DNA of 64,000 bases from Candidatus Sulfotelmatobacter sp. (GTDB lineage: Bacteria; Acidobacteriota; Terriglobia; Terriglobales; Acidobacteriaceae). The notes beneath the pieces are model-generated. The model saw only the letters and a list, made by a program, of their open reading frames with translations, had not been told where the DNA came from and searched no databases. The position numbers were made by a program, and so were the translations under genes. The stretch covers positions 1 to 64,000 of the forward strand of contig JADGNQ010000011.1 of assembly GCA_017883385.1 (NCBI GenBank). The letters run 5' to 3'. This document shows positions 26,865-34,126 of this stretch, piece by piece; positions within the stretch are counted from its first letter, which is position 1; the number at the start of each line of letters is the position of its first letter.

Positions 26865-29114
26865 ATGAAGCGCAACGGATCTGGTGGTCGGGGTAGCCTT
26901 CCTCAGCGGTATTCCTTCCTTGCAATTTTTGCTGGACTTGCGTTGCTGATGGTCAGTTGCGCGAAGCCTCCAGCTCAGCCGAAACCCGCGCCATCAAAGC
27001 CTTCCGACATCAAGGTGGAGGTGCGCGATGGAGGCCCCATTGTGCTGACCACGAGCGCGGCTGAGTTCCAGGTTCTTCCTTCGGGTTTCCTGCAAGCCAC
27101 TCTATTGAAAGATGGCAAGCGATTGACCCTGGATGAGCCGGGCGTGGGGTCGACTGGCGGCAGCGATTCGATCGTGCATGAAGGGAAGGAATTGGATTTC
27201 GTGCCGGATTTTGGACAAGCGAAAGTGCTGGAAAGTACCCGAAAACTCGGTCGCGGGAAACGAGTGGAGATTCCGGCGCGACCGCTTGTACCGTCTGGAG
27301 TGGCCATCGAGCGGATGCTGGTGGTGGAAACATATGATGATTTTCCCGCGATCGCGCTTGTGAGCACGACGTACAAAAACGTCGGAACCGCAAATTTCCA
27401 GGTTGATCAGGTGCTGATGCAGCAGCATCGCTTCAGCGCAAAGCAGGCGGATGCAAAGGCCCAAACCTACGACATGTGGGCGTTTCAGGGTTCGAGCTAT
27501 GACTGGGGTAAGGATGATGTGCAGAAACTGACTAGGGTTTCATCGCAGCCGAACGCGATGGGCGAAGCGGTGAAAGGCGGCTACGGGGGCGGGATTCCGG
27601 TAGTCGCGTTCTGGACGGCGTCGGTGGGAGAGGCGATTGGGCATGTGGAGACCTTGCCTTGGACGCTGTCGATTCCGGTGAAGGTGGGAGCCGATGGGCG
27701 CGTGAATGCGAGTGTTACGATCCCTGCAAAAGTAGTCCTGAAGCCGAGCGAGAGTTATTCCTCCCCGCGCAGTTTTGTGGCCGTGTACAGCGGAGATTTC
27801 TACGAGCCCCTGCGCATGTGGTCGAGCGTGCTGCAGAAAGAAGGATGGGAGATTCCGAAACCGTCGAACGAAGCCTACAACGTGAGTTGGTGCGGATGGG
27901 GCTACGAGTTCAACGTCACACCGAAGCAAATGCTGGGGACCGTGCCCAAACTGAAGGAACTCGGGATTAAGTGGGCGACGCTGGACGACCGCTGGTTCGA
28001 TACGTATGGCGACTGGAATCCACGAGCGGAGACATTTCCTGGCGATTCGATCAAGCAGATGGTGGACGAGTTTCACAAACAGGGCATGCTGGCCCAGTTA
28101 TGGTGGCTGCCGATCGGCGTGGAAGACGGACAGGGAAAATGGGAGTCGCACAAGTACATCGTCGCGAAGGTGGCGCAGGAGCATCCGGACTGGTTCATCC
28201 TGGACAAGAATGGAAAGCATGCGCGGATAACCCGCGATCTGGCAGCGCTGTGTCCGGCGGTGCCCGAGGTGCAGGCATATCACAAACAGCTTACGGAGAA
28301 ATTCATTCGCGACTGGGGTTTCGACGGGTCGAAGCTCGACAACATCTATAGCGTTCCGGCGTGCTACAACCCAGCGCATCATCACAAGTCTCCGCAGGAT
28401 TCGGTCAACGCGATGGGCGAGGTGTACAAGACCATCTTCCAGACGACACGCGCGATCAAGCCGGAGAGCGTGACGCAGGCGTGTCCGTGCGGCACGCCTC
28501 CGTCTCTGGCATGGCTTCCGTTCATTGATCAGGCGGTAACGGCGGATCCGGTGGGAGCAGTGCAGGTGCGGCGGCGTATCAAAATGTATAAGGCGCTGCT
28601 GGGGCCGCAGGCAGCGGTGTACGGAGATCACGTCGAGCTCTCGGCAATGACGCCCGTCGGCAAGGGTAACTGGAGCGAGCATGGCGATGATTTTGCTTCG
28701 ACGCTCGGAGTTGGCGGAGTGCCGGGCACAAAATTTGTGTGGCCCGATCCAGGACCGAAGTTTGCGCCGGTGAACTTGACCACCGAGAAAGAAGCACACT
28801 GGAAGAAATGGATTGGGCTGTACAACGAGAAGATGTTGTCGAAGGGGAATTTCCTGGATCTCTACGTGTACGGCTATGACTCGCCCGAGGCTTATGCCAT
28901 CGAGAAAGACGGGAAGATGTACTACGCGTTCTTCGCTGGGGAGAAGGGGTTCGCTGGTGAGGTTGAGTTGCGCGGGTTGAAGCCCGGGAATTATCGGGTG
29001 CTGGACTATGCGGACGCGAAGGACATGGGCACGGTGCAGGCGGAGGCCGGAAGATCTCCCAGGTTGAAGACCGAGTTCAAGGACCACTTGCTGCTGGAAG
29101 TGAGCGCGCAGTAG
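26865..29114 (+). CDS. Lipoprotein GH36-like alpha-galactosidase
   Basis: 749 aa. A lipoprotein signal (FLAIFAGLALLMVSC, lipobox LMVSC) is followed by a Pro-rich spacer. An N-terminal beta-supersandwich (about 45-330) precedes a (beta/alpha)8 barrel with YNVSWCGWGYEF, WATLDDRWFDTYGDWNPR, LAQLWWLPIGV and GFDGSKLDNIYS; Asp about 492 in SKLDN is the likely nucleophile. A C-terminal beta domain ends the protein. The architecture is that of GH36/melibiase-type enzymes, which remove terminal alpha-galactose from raffinose-family sugars. AGGAGAGG upstream supports the start. With GH32 and fructokinase nearby, raffinose or stachyose breakdown is likely; related GH36 members act on other alpha-glycosides. 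Confidence 0.82.
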   Translation: MKRNGSGGRGSLPQRYSFLAIFAGLALLMVSCAKPPAQPKPAPSKPSDIKVEVRDGGPIVLTTSAAEFQVLPSGFLQATLLKDGKRLTLDEPGVGSTGGSDSIVHEGKELDFVPDFGQAKVLESTRKLGRGKRVEIPARPLVPSGVAIERMLVVETYDDFPAIALVSTTYKNVGTANFQVDQVLMQQHRFSAKQADAKAQTYDMWAFQGSSYDWGKDDVQKLTRVSSQPNAMGEAVKGGYGGGIPVVAFWTASVGEAIGHVETLPWTLSIPVKVGADGRVNASVTIPAKVVLKPSESYSSPRSFVAVYSGDFYEPLRMWSSVLQKEGWEIPKPSNEAYNVSWCGWGYEFNVTPKQMLGTVPKLKELGIKWATLDDRWFDTYGDWNPRAETFPGDSIKQMVDEFHKQGMLAQLWWLPIGVEDGQGKWESHKYIVAKVAQEHPDWFILDKNGKHARITRDLAALCPAVPEVQAYHKQLTEKFIRDWGFDGSKLDNIYSVPACYNPAHHHKSPQDSVNAMGEVYKTIFQTTRAIKPESVTQACPCGTPPSLAWLPFIDQAVTADPVGAVQVRRRIKMYKALLGPQAAVYGDHVELSAMTPVGKGNWSEHGDDFASTLGVGGVPGTKFVWPDPGPKFAPVNLTTEKEAHWKKWIGLYNEKMLSKGNFLDLYVYGYDSPEAYAIEKDGKMYYAFFAGEKGFAGEVELRGLKPGNYRVLDYADAKDMGTVQAEAGRSPRLKTEFKDHLLLEVSAQ

Positions 29115-29160
29115 GTTTCAATCTGCAGACACGCGATGGTCTGTTGGCCGCTGATTCGTT

Positions 29161-29198
29161 CCGCCGGGCTGCGCCTCGGCGGGACGGCCGAGGCGGCC
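29161..29198. terminator. Hairpin pair between convergent genes
   Basis: Two adjacent GC-rich stems, CCGCCG/CGGCGG with a 10-nt loop and GGCCG-AGG-CGGCC, lie between the GH36 gene and the convergent PfkB gene. There is no T-tract. They could slow or end transcription from both sides, or be another copy of the palindrome clusters seen elsewhere in the window. Confidence 0.4.
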
Positions 29199-29213
29199 AT
29201 CCCCACATGAGTG

Positions 29214-30143
29214 CTAGTGCTCTCGGAAGAAGCTCTTGCGATGTTCGGCGTCGCGGAAAGCTTCGGTGCCGCCGGGACGCGTTGTGGAGAGTGCCCCTGC
29301 CAGATTGCCGCTGGCTAAGCACGCCGGCAGGTCGGCGCCGCGCACGTACTGGTGGAGAAAGCCGGCGTCGAAACTGTCGCCGGCACCGACTGTATCCACG
29401 GGCACGACTTCCAGCGATGGACTGAGGTGGCGCTCGCTGCCGCGCTGGGCCAGGGCTCCTTTGCGACCGAGTTTCACCACGACCAGGGGCACCAGCTCGG
29501 AAAGCTTGTGGATCGCGGCTTCCAGGTCTTCCATTCCCGCCGCCTTGCAGGCCTCGCGTTCATTCGGTAGGAAGACATCAACGTGCTGCAGAATTTCGTG
29601 CAGCCCGCCCTCCCACCGGTCGTCGGGATCGTCGTTGGTGTCCAGAGAAATCGTGAGTCCCTTGGATTTCAGCCTCTGCAACAGCTCGCTCACCCGCGGG
29701 CGCAAGCCTCGCTGCAAATAATAAGACGAGAAATGAAAGTGACGCGAGTCGGCAAGGTAGTCGAGGTCGAGATCGTCCCAAGCTAATTCTGCAATTGTTC
29801 CCGCATAGGTGAGGATGTTGCGCCAGGCTTCGTGATGCAGGATCACGGTGAGCCCGGTTGTGACAGAGCCGGGAACGCGACGCACGAGCGATACATCGAC
29901 CCCGCCTTGCTGGAGGCGATCGAGTGCGATCTGTCCGAGAGGGTCGTCACCGATGCGGGATTGAAATCCCACGCGGCTGCCGAGTGCGGCGAGGTTGTGC
30001 GCCACGATTGCGGAAGACGAACCGAGCGTGAGCATCATACGGTCGGCGAGCAATTCGCGTTCGGGCGGAAGTTGCTCGGGAAGACCATAGAGGATAAGGT
30101 CGAGGTTCAGTTCGCCGGCGATTGTAACGTCAAAACGAGGCAT
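29214..30143 (-). CDS. PfkB-family sugar kinase, substrate unknown
   Basis: A 309-aa ribokinase-fold kinase: VTIAGELNLDLILYG at the N-terminus, LTLGSSSAIVAHNLAALG for substrate binding, and VDTVGAGDSFDAGFLHQYV with the catalytic Asp. It differs clearly from the fructokinase upstream (the second motif is GSSSA, not GGAPAN), so it probably acts on another sugar or nucleoside. It lies 39 nt downstream of a DeoR-type repressor gene in the same orientation, a common pairing for induced sugar catabolism. Confidence 0.82.
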   Translation of the reverse strand: MPRFDVTIAGELNLDLILYGLPEQLPPERELLADRMMLTLGSSSAIVAHNLAALGSRVGFQSRIGDDPLGQIALDRLQQGGVDVSLVRRVPGSVTTGLTVILHHEAWRNILTYAGTIAELAWDDLDLDYLADSRHFHFSSYYLQRGLRPRVSELLQRLKSKGLTISLDTNDDPDDRWEGGLHEILQHVDVFLPNEREACKAAGMEDLEAAIHKLSELVPLVVVKLGRKGALAQRGSERHLSPSLEVVPVDTVGAGDSFDAGFLHQYVRGADLPACLASGNLAGALSTTRPGGTEAFRDAEHRKSFFREH

Positions 30144-30182
30144 TGGGGGCTTGGGGTATTCGCTTTCAGAGCGGCACGAGCA

Positions 30183-30944
30183 TCAGACCAGGGTGACCTC
30201 AACTCCGGCCTGCTTCAACACCCGCAGGTCCGATTTCGGGATGCCGCGGTCGGTGATGACTTCCTGCAGCGCCGATGGCGGAGCGATCAAGGACAAGCTG
30301 CGGCGGCCGAACTTGCTTGAGTCGCAGACGGCCACCGTTTTCTTGGCAACCTCGACCATCACGCGATTGACTTTCGCTTCCAGCAGATTGGGCGTGCTCA
30401 ATCCGAACTGCACGTCGAAGCCATCAACCCCAAGAAACAAAAGATCGGCGCTAAGCCGGCGCAGCGTTTCTTCCGCAATCGGGCCAACCAGGGAAAAGGA
30501 ATTCTTGCGCAGGGTGCCGCCGGTAAGAATTACTTCCACCGCGGTTCCGGCCAGTTCGGCAGCAATGTTCACCGCATTGGTGATGATCGTAAGGTTCTTG
30601 AAATTGCGCAGGGCGCGGGCAATGGCGGTGGTAGTAGTGCCGGAGTCGAGAATCAGGACCTGGCCTTCCTTCACTTTGGCCGCGGCGCCGTCCGCGATGC
30701 GCAGTTTTTCCTGGCGGTGGAGCTTTTCCTTTTCCCGAAGCGTCGGGTCTTCGAGCGCACCGTCGCGCGCCGGCAGTGCTCCCCCGTGGGTGCGGTGAAC
30801 TAGGCCGTGAGCGTGCAGGATCTCAAGATCCTTCCGAATCGTAACCTGCGAGGTTTCGAACTGGCTGGCGAGTTCGGTCACCAAAACCCGTCCTTGGTGG
30901 GTGAGCAGATCGAGGATGGCGCGACGGCGTTCTTCGTTGAGCAC
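30183..30944 (-). CDS. DeoR-family transcriptional repressor
   Basis: A 253-aa DeoR/AgaR-type regulator. The N-terminal HTH (RRRAILDLLTHQGRVLVTEL, then FETSQVTIRKDLEIL and LVHRTHGGAL) is followed by a DeoR C-terminal sensor domain with ILDSGTTTTAIARAL, VILTGGTLRKNSFSLVGP and LFLGVDGFD. This class binds sugar phosphates. It probably represses itself and the downstream PfkB kinase. Upstream of its start, around 31005-31030, a TTTTGTTTCGTTTGT stretch resembles the TTTCGTTT elements found in several DeoR operators. Confidence 0.9.
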   Translation of the reverse strand: MLNEERRRAILDLLTHQGRVLVTELASQFETSQVTIRKDLEILHAHGLVHRTHGGALPARDGALEDPTLREKEKLHRQEKLRIADGAAAKVKEGQVLILDSGTTTTAIARALRNFKNLTIITNAVNIAAELAGTAVEVILTGGTLRKNSFSLVGPIAEETLRRLSADLLFLGVDGFDVQFGLSTPNLLEAKVNRVMVEVAKKTVAVCDSSKFGRRSLSLIAPPSALQEVITDRGIPKSDLRVLKQAGVEVTLV

Positions 30945-31292
30945 TTGGGTTTGCTTCGGGGCGAATCTATCGCAGAGCTATAGTTTTGTTGTCGGATTTC
31001 TTTTTATAGCGTTTTGTTTCGTTTGTCCACTGGAAAGGTGGAGGTTCGCGAGGGTCGTCAGCTGTGGCTCAAAGCCTCAAGGAAGAGCCAGCTCCGAGGC
31101 CAGAGTTAGCCCTGTAACCCCTGTTTTTATGCAGGGTTGGGAACCATCGAGGGTGATAACCAACCAAGTACCTGCCCGGCATTCCGATTGCTTCGTGGGG
31201 GCCATTTTGCCGTAATCTCAATCTGGGACGAAACCGCTTGGGGTTTCGAAGAGCAACGTTTTTTACGAAATCCGGAACCAGGAGACATCAAC
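30945..31292. promoter_or_regulatory. Divergent regulatory region and possible structured leader of the RiPP operon
   Basis: The gap between the divergent deoR and pqqD-like genes is about 350 nt with no convincing ORF. Near deoR it is T-rich with repeated TTTTGTT/TTTCGTTT elements. The pqqD-proximal half has several imperfect stems: TGGCTC with GAGCCA (about 31070-31110), AACCCCTG with CAGGGTT (about 31117-31139), and GGTTGG with CCAACC (about 31135-31166). A structured 5' leader is possible. I tried to match it to cyclic-di-GMP and cobalamin riboswitches and could not. Confidence 0.35.
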
Positions 31293-31613
31293 TTGACACC
31301 TATATCAACAGATCAGATTTTGGTTCGCTCCCACTCGGTGGTCGCGCGGGTGATTGCTGGAGAAACGTTGATCGTCCCGGTGCGCGCCAAGGTGGGCGAC
31401 CTGGCTTCAATCTACAGTTTCAACGGCACCGGTTCCCTGATCTGGAAGTTGCTGGAGTCGCCGAAAACGTTGGCGGAGCTCGCGATGGCAGTTGCGCAGG
31501 AATATGAAGTAGAGCCCGCGCAGGCCGCGCAGGATGTGACGGAATTTGTGGGTGAGATGAAGGCGGTTGGTCTGGTCGAGGTCCCGGCAGCGCTAGCAAT
31601 GGCAGGGGACTGA
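31293..31613 (+). CDS. PqqD-like peptide chaperone (RiPP recognition element)
   Basis: A 106-aa PqqD-family winged-helix protein. PqqD/RRE proteins bind the leader of a ribosomal peptide and present it to the modifying enzyme. Seen: VVARVIAGETLIVPVRAKVGDLASIYSFNG with the usual beta strands, GSLIWKLLESPKTLAEL, then an amphipathic helix VAQEYEVEPAQAAQDVTEFV and the C-terminal strand. The TTG start has AGGAG eight bases upstream; 52 in-frame codons before it lack PqqD similarity and a ribosome site. It is the first gene of the putative RiPP operon and probably recognises the YxxPxL leader of the small peptide two genes on. Confidence 0.85.
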   Translation: MTPISTDQILVRSHSVVARVIAGETLIVPVRAKVGDLASIYSFNGTGSLIWKLLESPKTLAELAMAVAQEYEVEPAQAAQDVTEFVGEMKAVGLVEVPAALAMAGD

Positions 31614-31640
31614 CGGTCCAGTGGGGCGGGAAGGACTGGC

Positions 31641-31672
31641 AGCAGCGGGCGTGTGAGATCGCGTCCGCTGCT
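31641..31672 (+). promoter_or_regulatory. Intercistronic hairpin in the RiPP operon
   Basis: AGCAGCGG pairs with CCGCTGCT (8 bp, extended by CG/CG across a one-base bulge), followed by TTTC, in the 76-nt gap between the pqqD-like and radical-SAM genes. It may be an RNA-stability or partial-termination element setting the ratio of chaperone to enzyme. Confidence 0.4.
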
Positions 31673-31689
31673 TTCAGACTGGAGGGGGT

Positions 31690-32955
31690 TTGGAGCAGTT
31701 AAGTTACGGTGCGTTTAGCGCAGATTTGCATCAGCGCCAGGGCGGCGAACGTGTGCCGCTGCAGGTTTCGATTGAAGTGACGCGGCGCTGTCCGCTGGAG
31801 TGTCTGCACTGCTACAACAATCTGCCCATGGGCGACATGGAAGCCAGGCAGCGGGAGTTGAGCAAGGAAGAGCACTTCCGAATGCTCGACGAACTGGTCG
31901 AGATGGGCTGCTTCTGGATTCTCTACACCGGTGGCGAAATTTTCGCGCGCAAAGATTTCCTCGAGATTTACACCTACGCCAAGAAAAAAGGATTCCTGAT
32001 CACGCTGTTCACCAACGGCACGATCATCAACGAACAAATTGCGGATTACCTCGCAGAGTGGCCGCCGTTTGCGATTGAGGTTACGCTGTACGGGCGCACG
32101 CGGGAGACGTATGAAGCGCTCACGGCGATTCCAGGATCGTATGACCGGTGTTTGCGCGGAATTGGCCTGCTGAAGCAGAGAGGGCTGCCGCTGAAGTTGA
32201 AGACGGTGGCCACCAGCATCAATAAGCATGAAATTCTGGCCATGAGGCAATTCGCGGAAGAAGAGTTGGGTGTCGAGTTCAAGGCGGACGGGCAGATTAA
32301 TCCGCGGATTGATTGCTCGCAGAGTCCGCTGGCAGTACGGCTCACGCCGGAGGAAGTAGTGGCGCTGGATATGCAGGATCCGAAGGTGGCCAGCGAGTAC
32401 CGAAAGCTGGCGGCGCGCGATTTTGGCAATCCACCCAACCTGTCCACCGTCGACACTGTGTATATCTGCGGCGGTGGGTTCAATTCCTTCGCGGTGAATG
32501 CTTATGGGGAAGTTGGCATTTGTGTCATATCGCAGCAGGAGACATTCAGTATCCGAGGGGCTGGAATCAAGCTGGTCTGGGAGGAGTCGCTCCGCCAACT
32601 GCGAGACCGCAAACGCACGCGTGTGACGAAGTGCGTCGAGTGCCGCATCCAGTCGTTGTGTGCGATGTGCCCAGCGAACGGCGAGCTGGAAAATGGGGAC
32701 CGTGAGAGCCCGGTGGCGTTTCTCTGCAATGTGGCTCATCTGAGAGCGGCGTCGATTGGGGCCGAGATTCCGGCGCATGGGGAGTGCGAATTCTGTGCGG
32801 GCGGCAGCGAATACGAGGCCCTGCTGGAATCGGCGCGCCGGATTTCCAATAAAGAGATCGACGTTGAGAGTTGGGTCGGACCGCAGCACATCTTGCCGAT
32901 CCTGAACAATTCAAGCACGGCAGCAGGGGGATGCGGAAGTTGTGGGAATCACTGA
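31690..32955 (+). CDS. SPASM-domain radical SAM peptide maturase
   Basis: A 421-aa radical SAM enzyme. The AdoMet [4Fe-4S] site is TRRCPLECLHCYN (Cys 34, 38, 41). GGEIFARKDF and the ITLFTNGT strand are typical of the PqqE/anSME/sactisynthase group. The C-terminal half has a Cys-rich SPASM region for auxiliary clusters: Cys about 260, 278, 315, 318, 324, 327 and 346, with further Cys in GECEFC. A terminal GGCGSCGNH tail resembles a peptide-like extension. The TTG start lies four bases after GGAGG. Such enzymes form carbon-sulfur or carbon-carbon crosslinks in Cys-containing peptides; the gene 24 nt downstream encodes a suitable substrate. Confidence 0.88.
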   Translation: MEQLSYGAFSADLHQRQGGERVPLQVSIEVTRRCPLECLHCYNNLPMGDMEARQRELSKEEHFRMLDELVEMGCFWILYTGGEIFARKDFLEIYTYAKKKGFLITLFTNGTIINEQIADYLAEWPPFAIEVTLYGRTRETYEALTAIPGSYDRCLRGIGLLKQRGLPLKLKTVATSINKHEILAMRQFAEEELGVEFKADGQINPRIDCSQSPLAVRLTPEEVVALDMQDPKVASEYRKLAARDFGNPPNLSTVDTVYICGGGFNSFAVNAYGEVGICVISQQETFSIRGAGIKLVWEESLRQLRDRKRTRVTKCVECRIQSLCAMCPANGELENGDRESPVAFLCNVAHLRAASIGAEIPAHGECEFCAGGSEYEALLESARRISNKEIDVESWVGPQHILPILNNSSTAAGGCGSCGNH

Positions 32956-32978
32956 GTCGACGACGAGAGGGAGTCTGA

Positions 32979-33155
32979 ATGAATCACGAATTGAATCAGG
33001 GCGATAATCGAAAGCCCTATGAATCGCCGCAACTCGTCACGATCAATCTGCGGCCTGAAGAGGCCGTTCTAGGGCATTGCAAAAACGCTTCGGGGGGTGG
33101 ACCCACTCCAGGCTGCGGAATCATCCTGGGCGGTTGCCAAAGTCTCGGATCGTAA
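32979..33155 (+). CDS. Probable RiPP precursor peptide (58 aa)
   Basis: A 58-codon gene, too short for ordinary ORF calling, with GAGGGAG about six bases before its ATG and placed between the radical SAM and HPr-kinase-like genes. The N-terminal half is leader-like and polar and contains Y14-x-x-P17-x-L19, the YxxPxL motif that RRE/PqqD proteins bind in lasso-type leaders, followed by INLRPEEAVLG. The C-terminal ~26 residues are Gly-rich with three Cys (34, 46, 53) in the pattern C-x11-C-x6-C, ending GGCQSLGS. A crosslinked thioether peptide (sacti- or ranthipeptide-like) is a reasonable prediction. Modification and function are unproven. Confidence 0.75.
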   Translation: MNHELNQGDNRKPYESPQLVTINLRPEEAVLGHCKNASGGGPTPGCGIILGGCQSLGS

Positions 33156-33187
33156 ACGACTACGCATTTAACGGAGCTGGTTGCGCG

Positions 33188-34126
33188 ATGACCGATGATC
33201 TTACGTATGTACCGGCGAGTCCGTGGGTCGCAGCCGGCGGAGTGTGGAGTAGCCACTTCTGCGTGGGTGGCGTCGTCGTCCGACTCACCGGCGCTGACGA
33301 CGCGGCGGTTACTTTAGTTCCATCCTTAGTGCCGTTTCGGACCAAGTCGGGTCCCCCAGACATTAACATCCAAGTTGAGTGGGTTGACGACCTGAGTTCG
33401 ACGTCGGGACTCCAGTTGTTCGACTCGGGCGCTCTTTGGCGATTGTATGAGTGCGATGCAGGTTTTCAATTCGACTTCAGTGCACCGGTGTTCGGCGGTC
33501 AGCCCTATAAGAGGCTGGTCGTGGACAGTGATTTCTCTCTTGCGACTCTGCAAATGAGCGGAGAGGTTTACGCCGCGTTCCCGAGTGCGGCTCCTCTGGG
33601 CTATCCGCTGGATGAATTGCTGATTATGCACCGGCTCACGCAGGAGAAGGCGATTGAGCTGCATAGCTGCGGCATCGTCAGGCCGGATGGGACCGGGAAT
33701 TTGTTTGTCGGTCATTCCGGGGCGGGGAAGAGCACGACGACTCGGCTGTGGACTGCGCGCGAGGACGTTGAGGTTCTGAGTGACGACCGGATTATTGTTC
33801 GGCGGGACACAACAGAAAACTCAGGGCGGATGCGGATGTACGGTACTCCGTGGCATGGCGAGGCGGCGTATGCTTCGCCGGGGAGCGCGCCGCTGGCTAG
33901 GATCTTCATTCTCGAACACGGGCACGGGAATGTGCTGACGCGGCTGTCTCCGAGCCAGGCTGTAGCGGAATTGTTTGCGCGCAGTTTTGTGCCGTTTCAC
34001 CGGCATGAGTATGTGGATTCGGCGCTGCAGTTTCTGCAGGAAGTTGTGGATGTGGTTCCATGTTACCGCTACGCCTTTGAGCCCAACGAAGACGCGGTTG
34101 AGAGGATTCTCGAAATCCGTGACTGA
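33188..34126 (+). CDS. HPr-kinase-like ATPase of the RiPP operon
   Basis: A 312-aa protein whose C-terminal half resembles the HPr kinase/phosphorylase catalytic domain: PLDELLIMHRLTQEKAIELH, Walker A GHSGAGKSTTTRLW (about 175-188), and LSDDRIIVRR. The N-terminal ~140 residues are an unrecognised beta-rich domain. Stand-alone HPrK-like proteins are known in RiPP gene clusters, including lasso-peptide clusters where they phosphorylate the precursor. A kinase or handling role on the 58-aa peptide is therefore plausible. There is no PTS HPr gene nearby. It overlaps the giant downstream gene by 8 nt. Confidence 0.8.
   Translation: MTDDLTYVPASPWVAAGGVWSSHFCVGGVVVRLTGADDAAVTLVPSLVPFRTKSGPPDINIQVEWVDDLSSTSGLQLFDSGALWRLYECDAGFQFDFSAPVFGGQPYKRLVVDSDFSLATLQMSGEVYAAFPSAAPLGYPLDELLIMHRLTQEKAIELHSCGIVRPDGTGNLFVGHSGAGKSTTTRLWTAREDVEVLSDDRIIVRRDTTENSGRMRMYGTPWHGEAAYASPGSAPLARIFILEHGHGNVLTRLSPSQAVAELFARSFVPFHRHEYVDSALQFLQEVVDVVPCYRYAFEPNEDAVERILEIRD

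Noticed and set aside
30945-31292. Cyclic-di-GMP-I or cobalamin riboswitch
   Set aside because: A CAAAGCC string and some stems recalled the GEMM motif, but the other conserved blocks are missing.
31293-32955. PQQ biosynthesis genes pqqD-pqqE
   Set aside because: The peptide downstream lacks the Glu-x-x-x-Tyr core of PqqA and no pqqB or pqqC is present; the kinase and giant protease do not belong to PQQ synthesis.
31293-34126. Classical lasso-peptide cluster
   Set aside because: Leader motif and HPrK-like kinase fit, but there is no asparagine-synthetase-like cyclase or transglutaminase-type leader protease, and a radical SAM enzyme is present instead.
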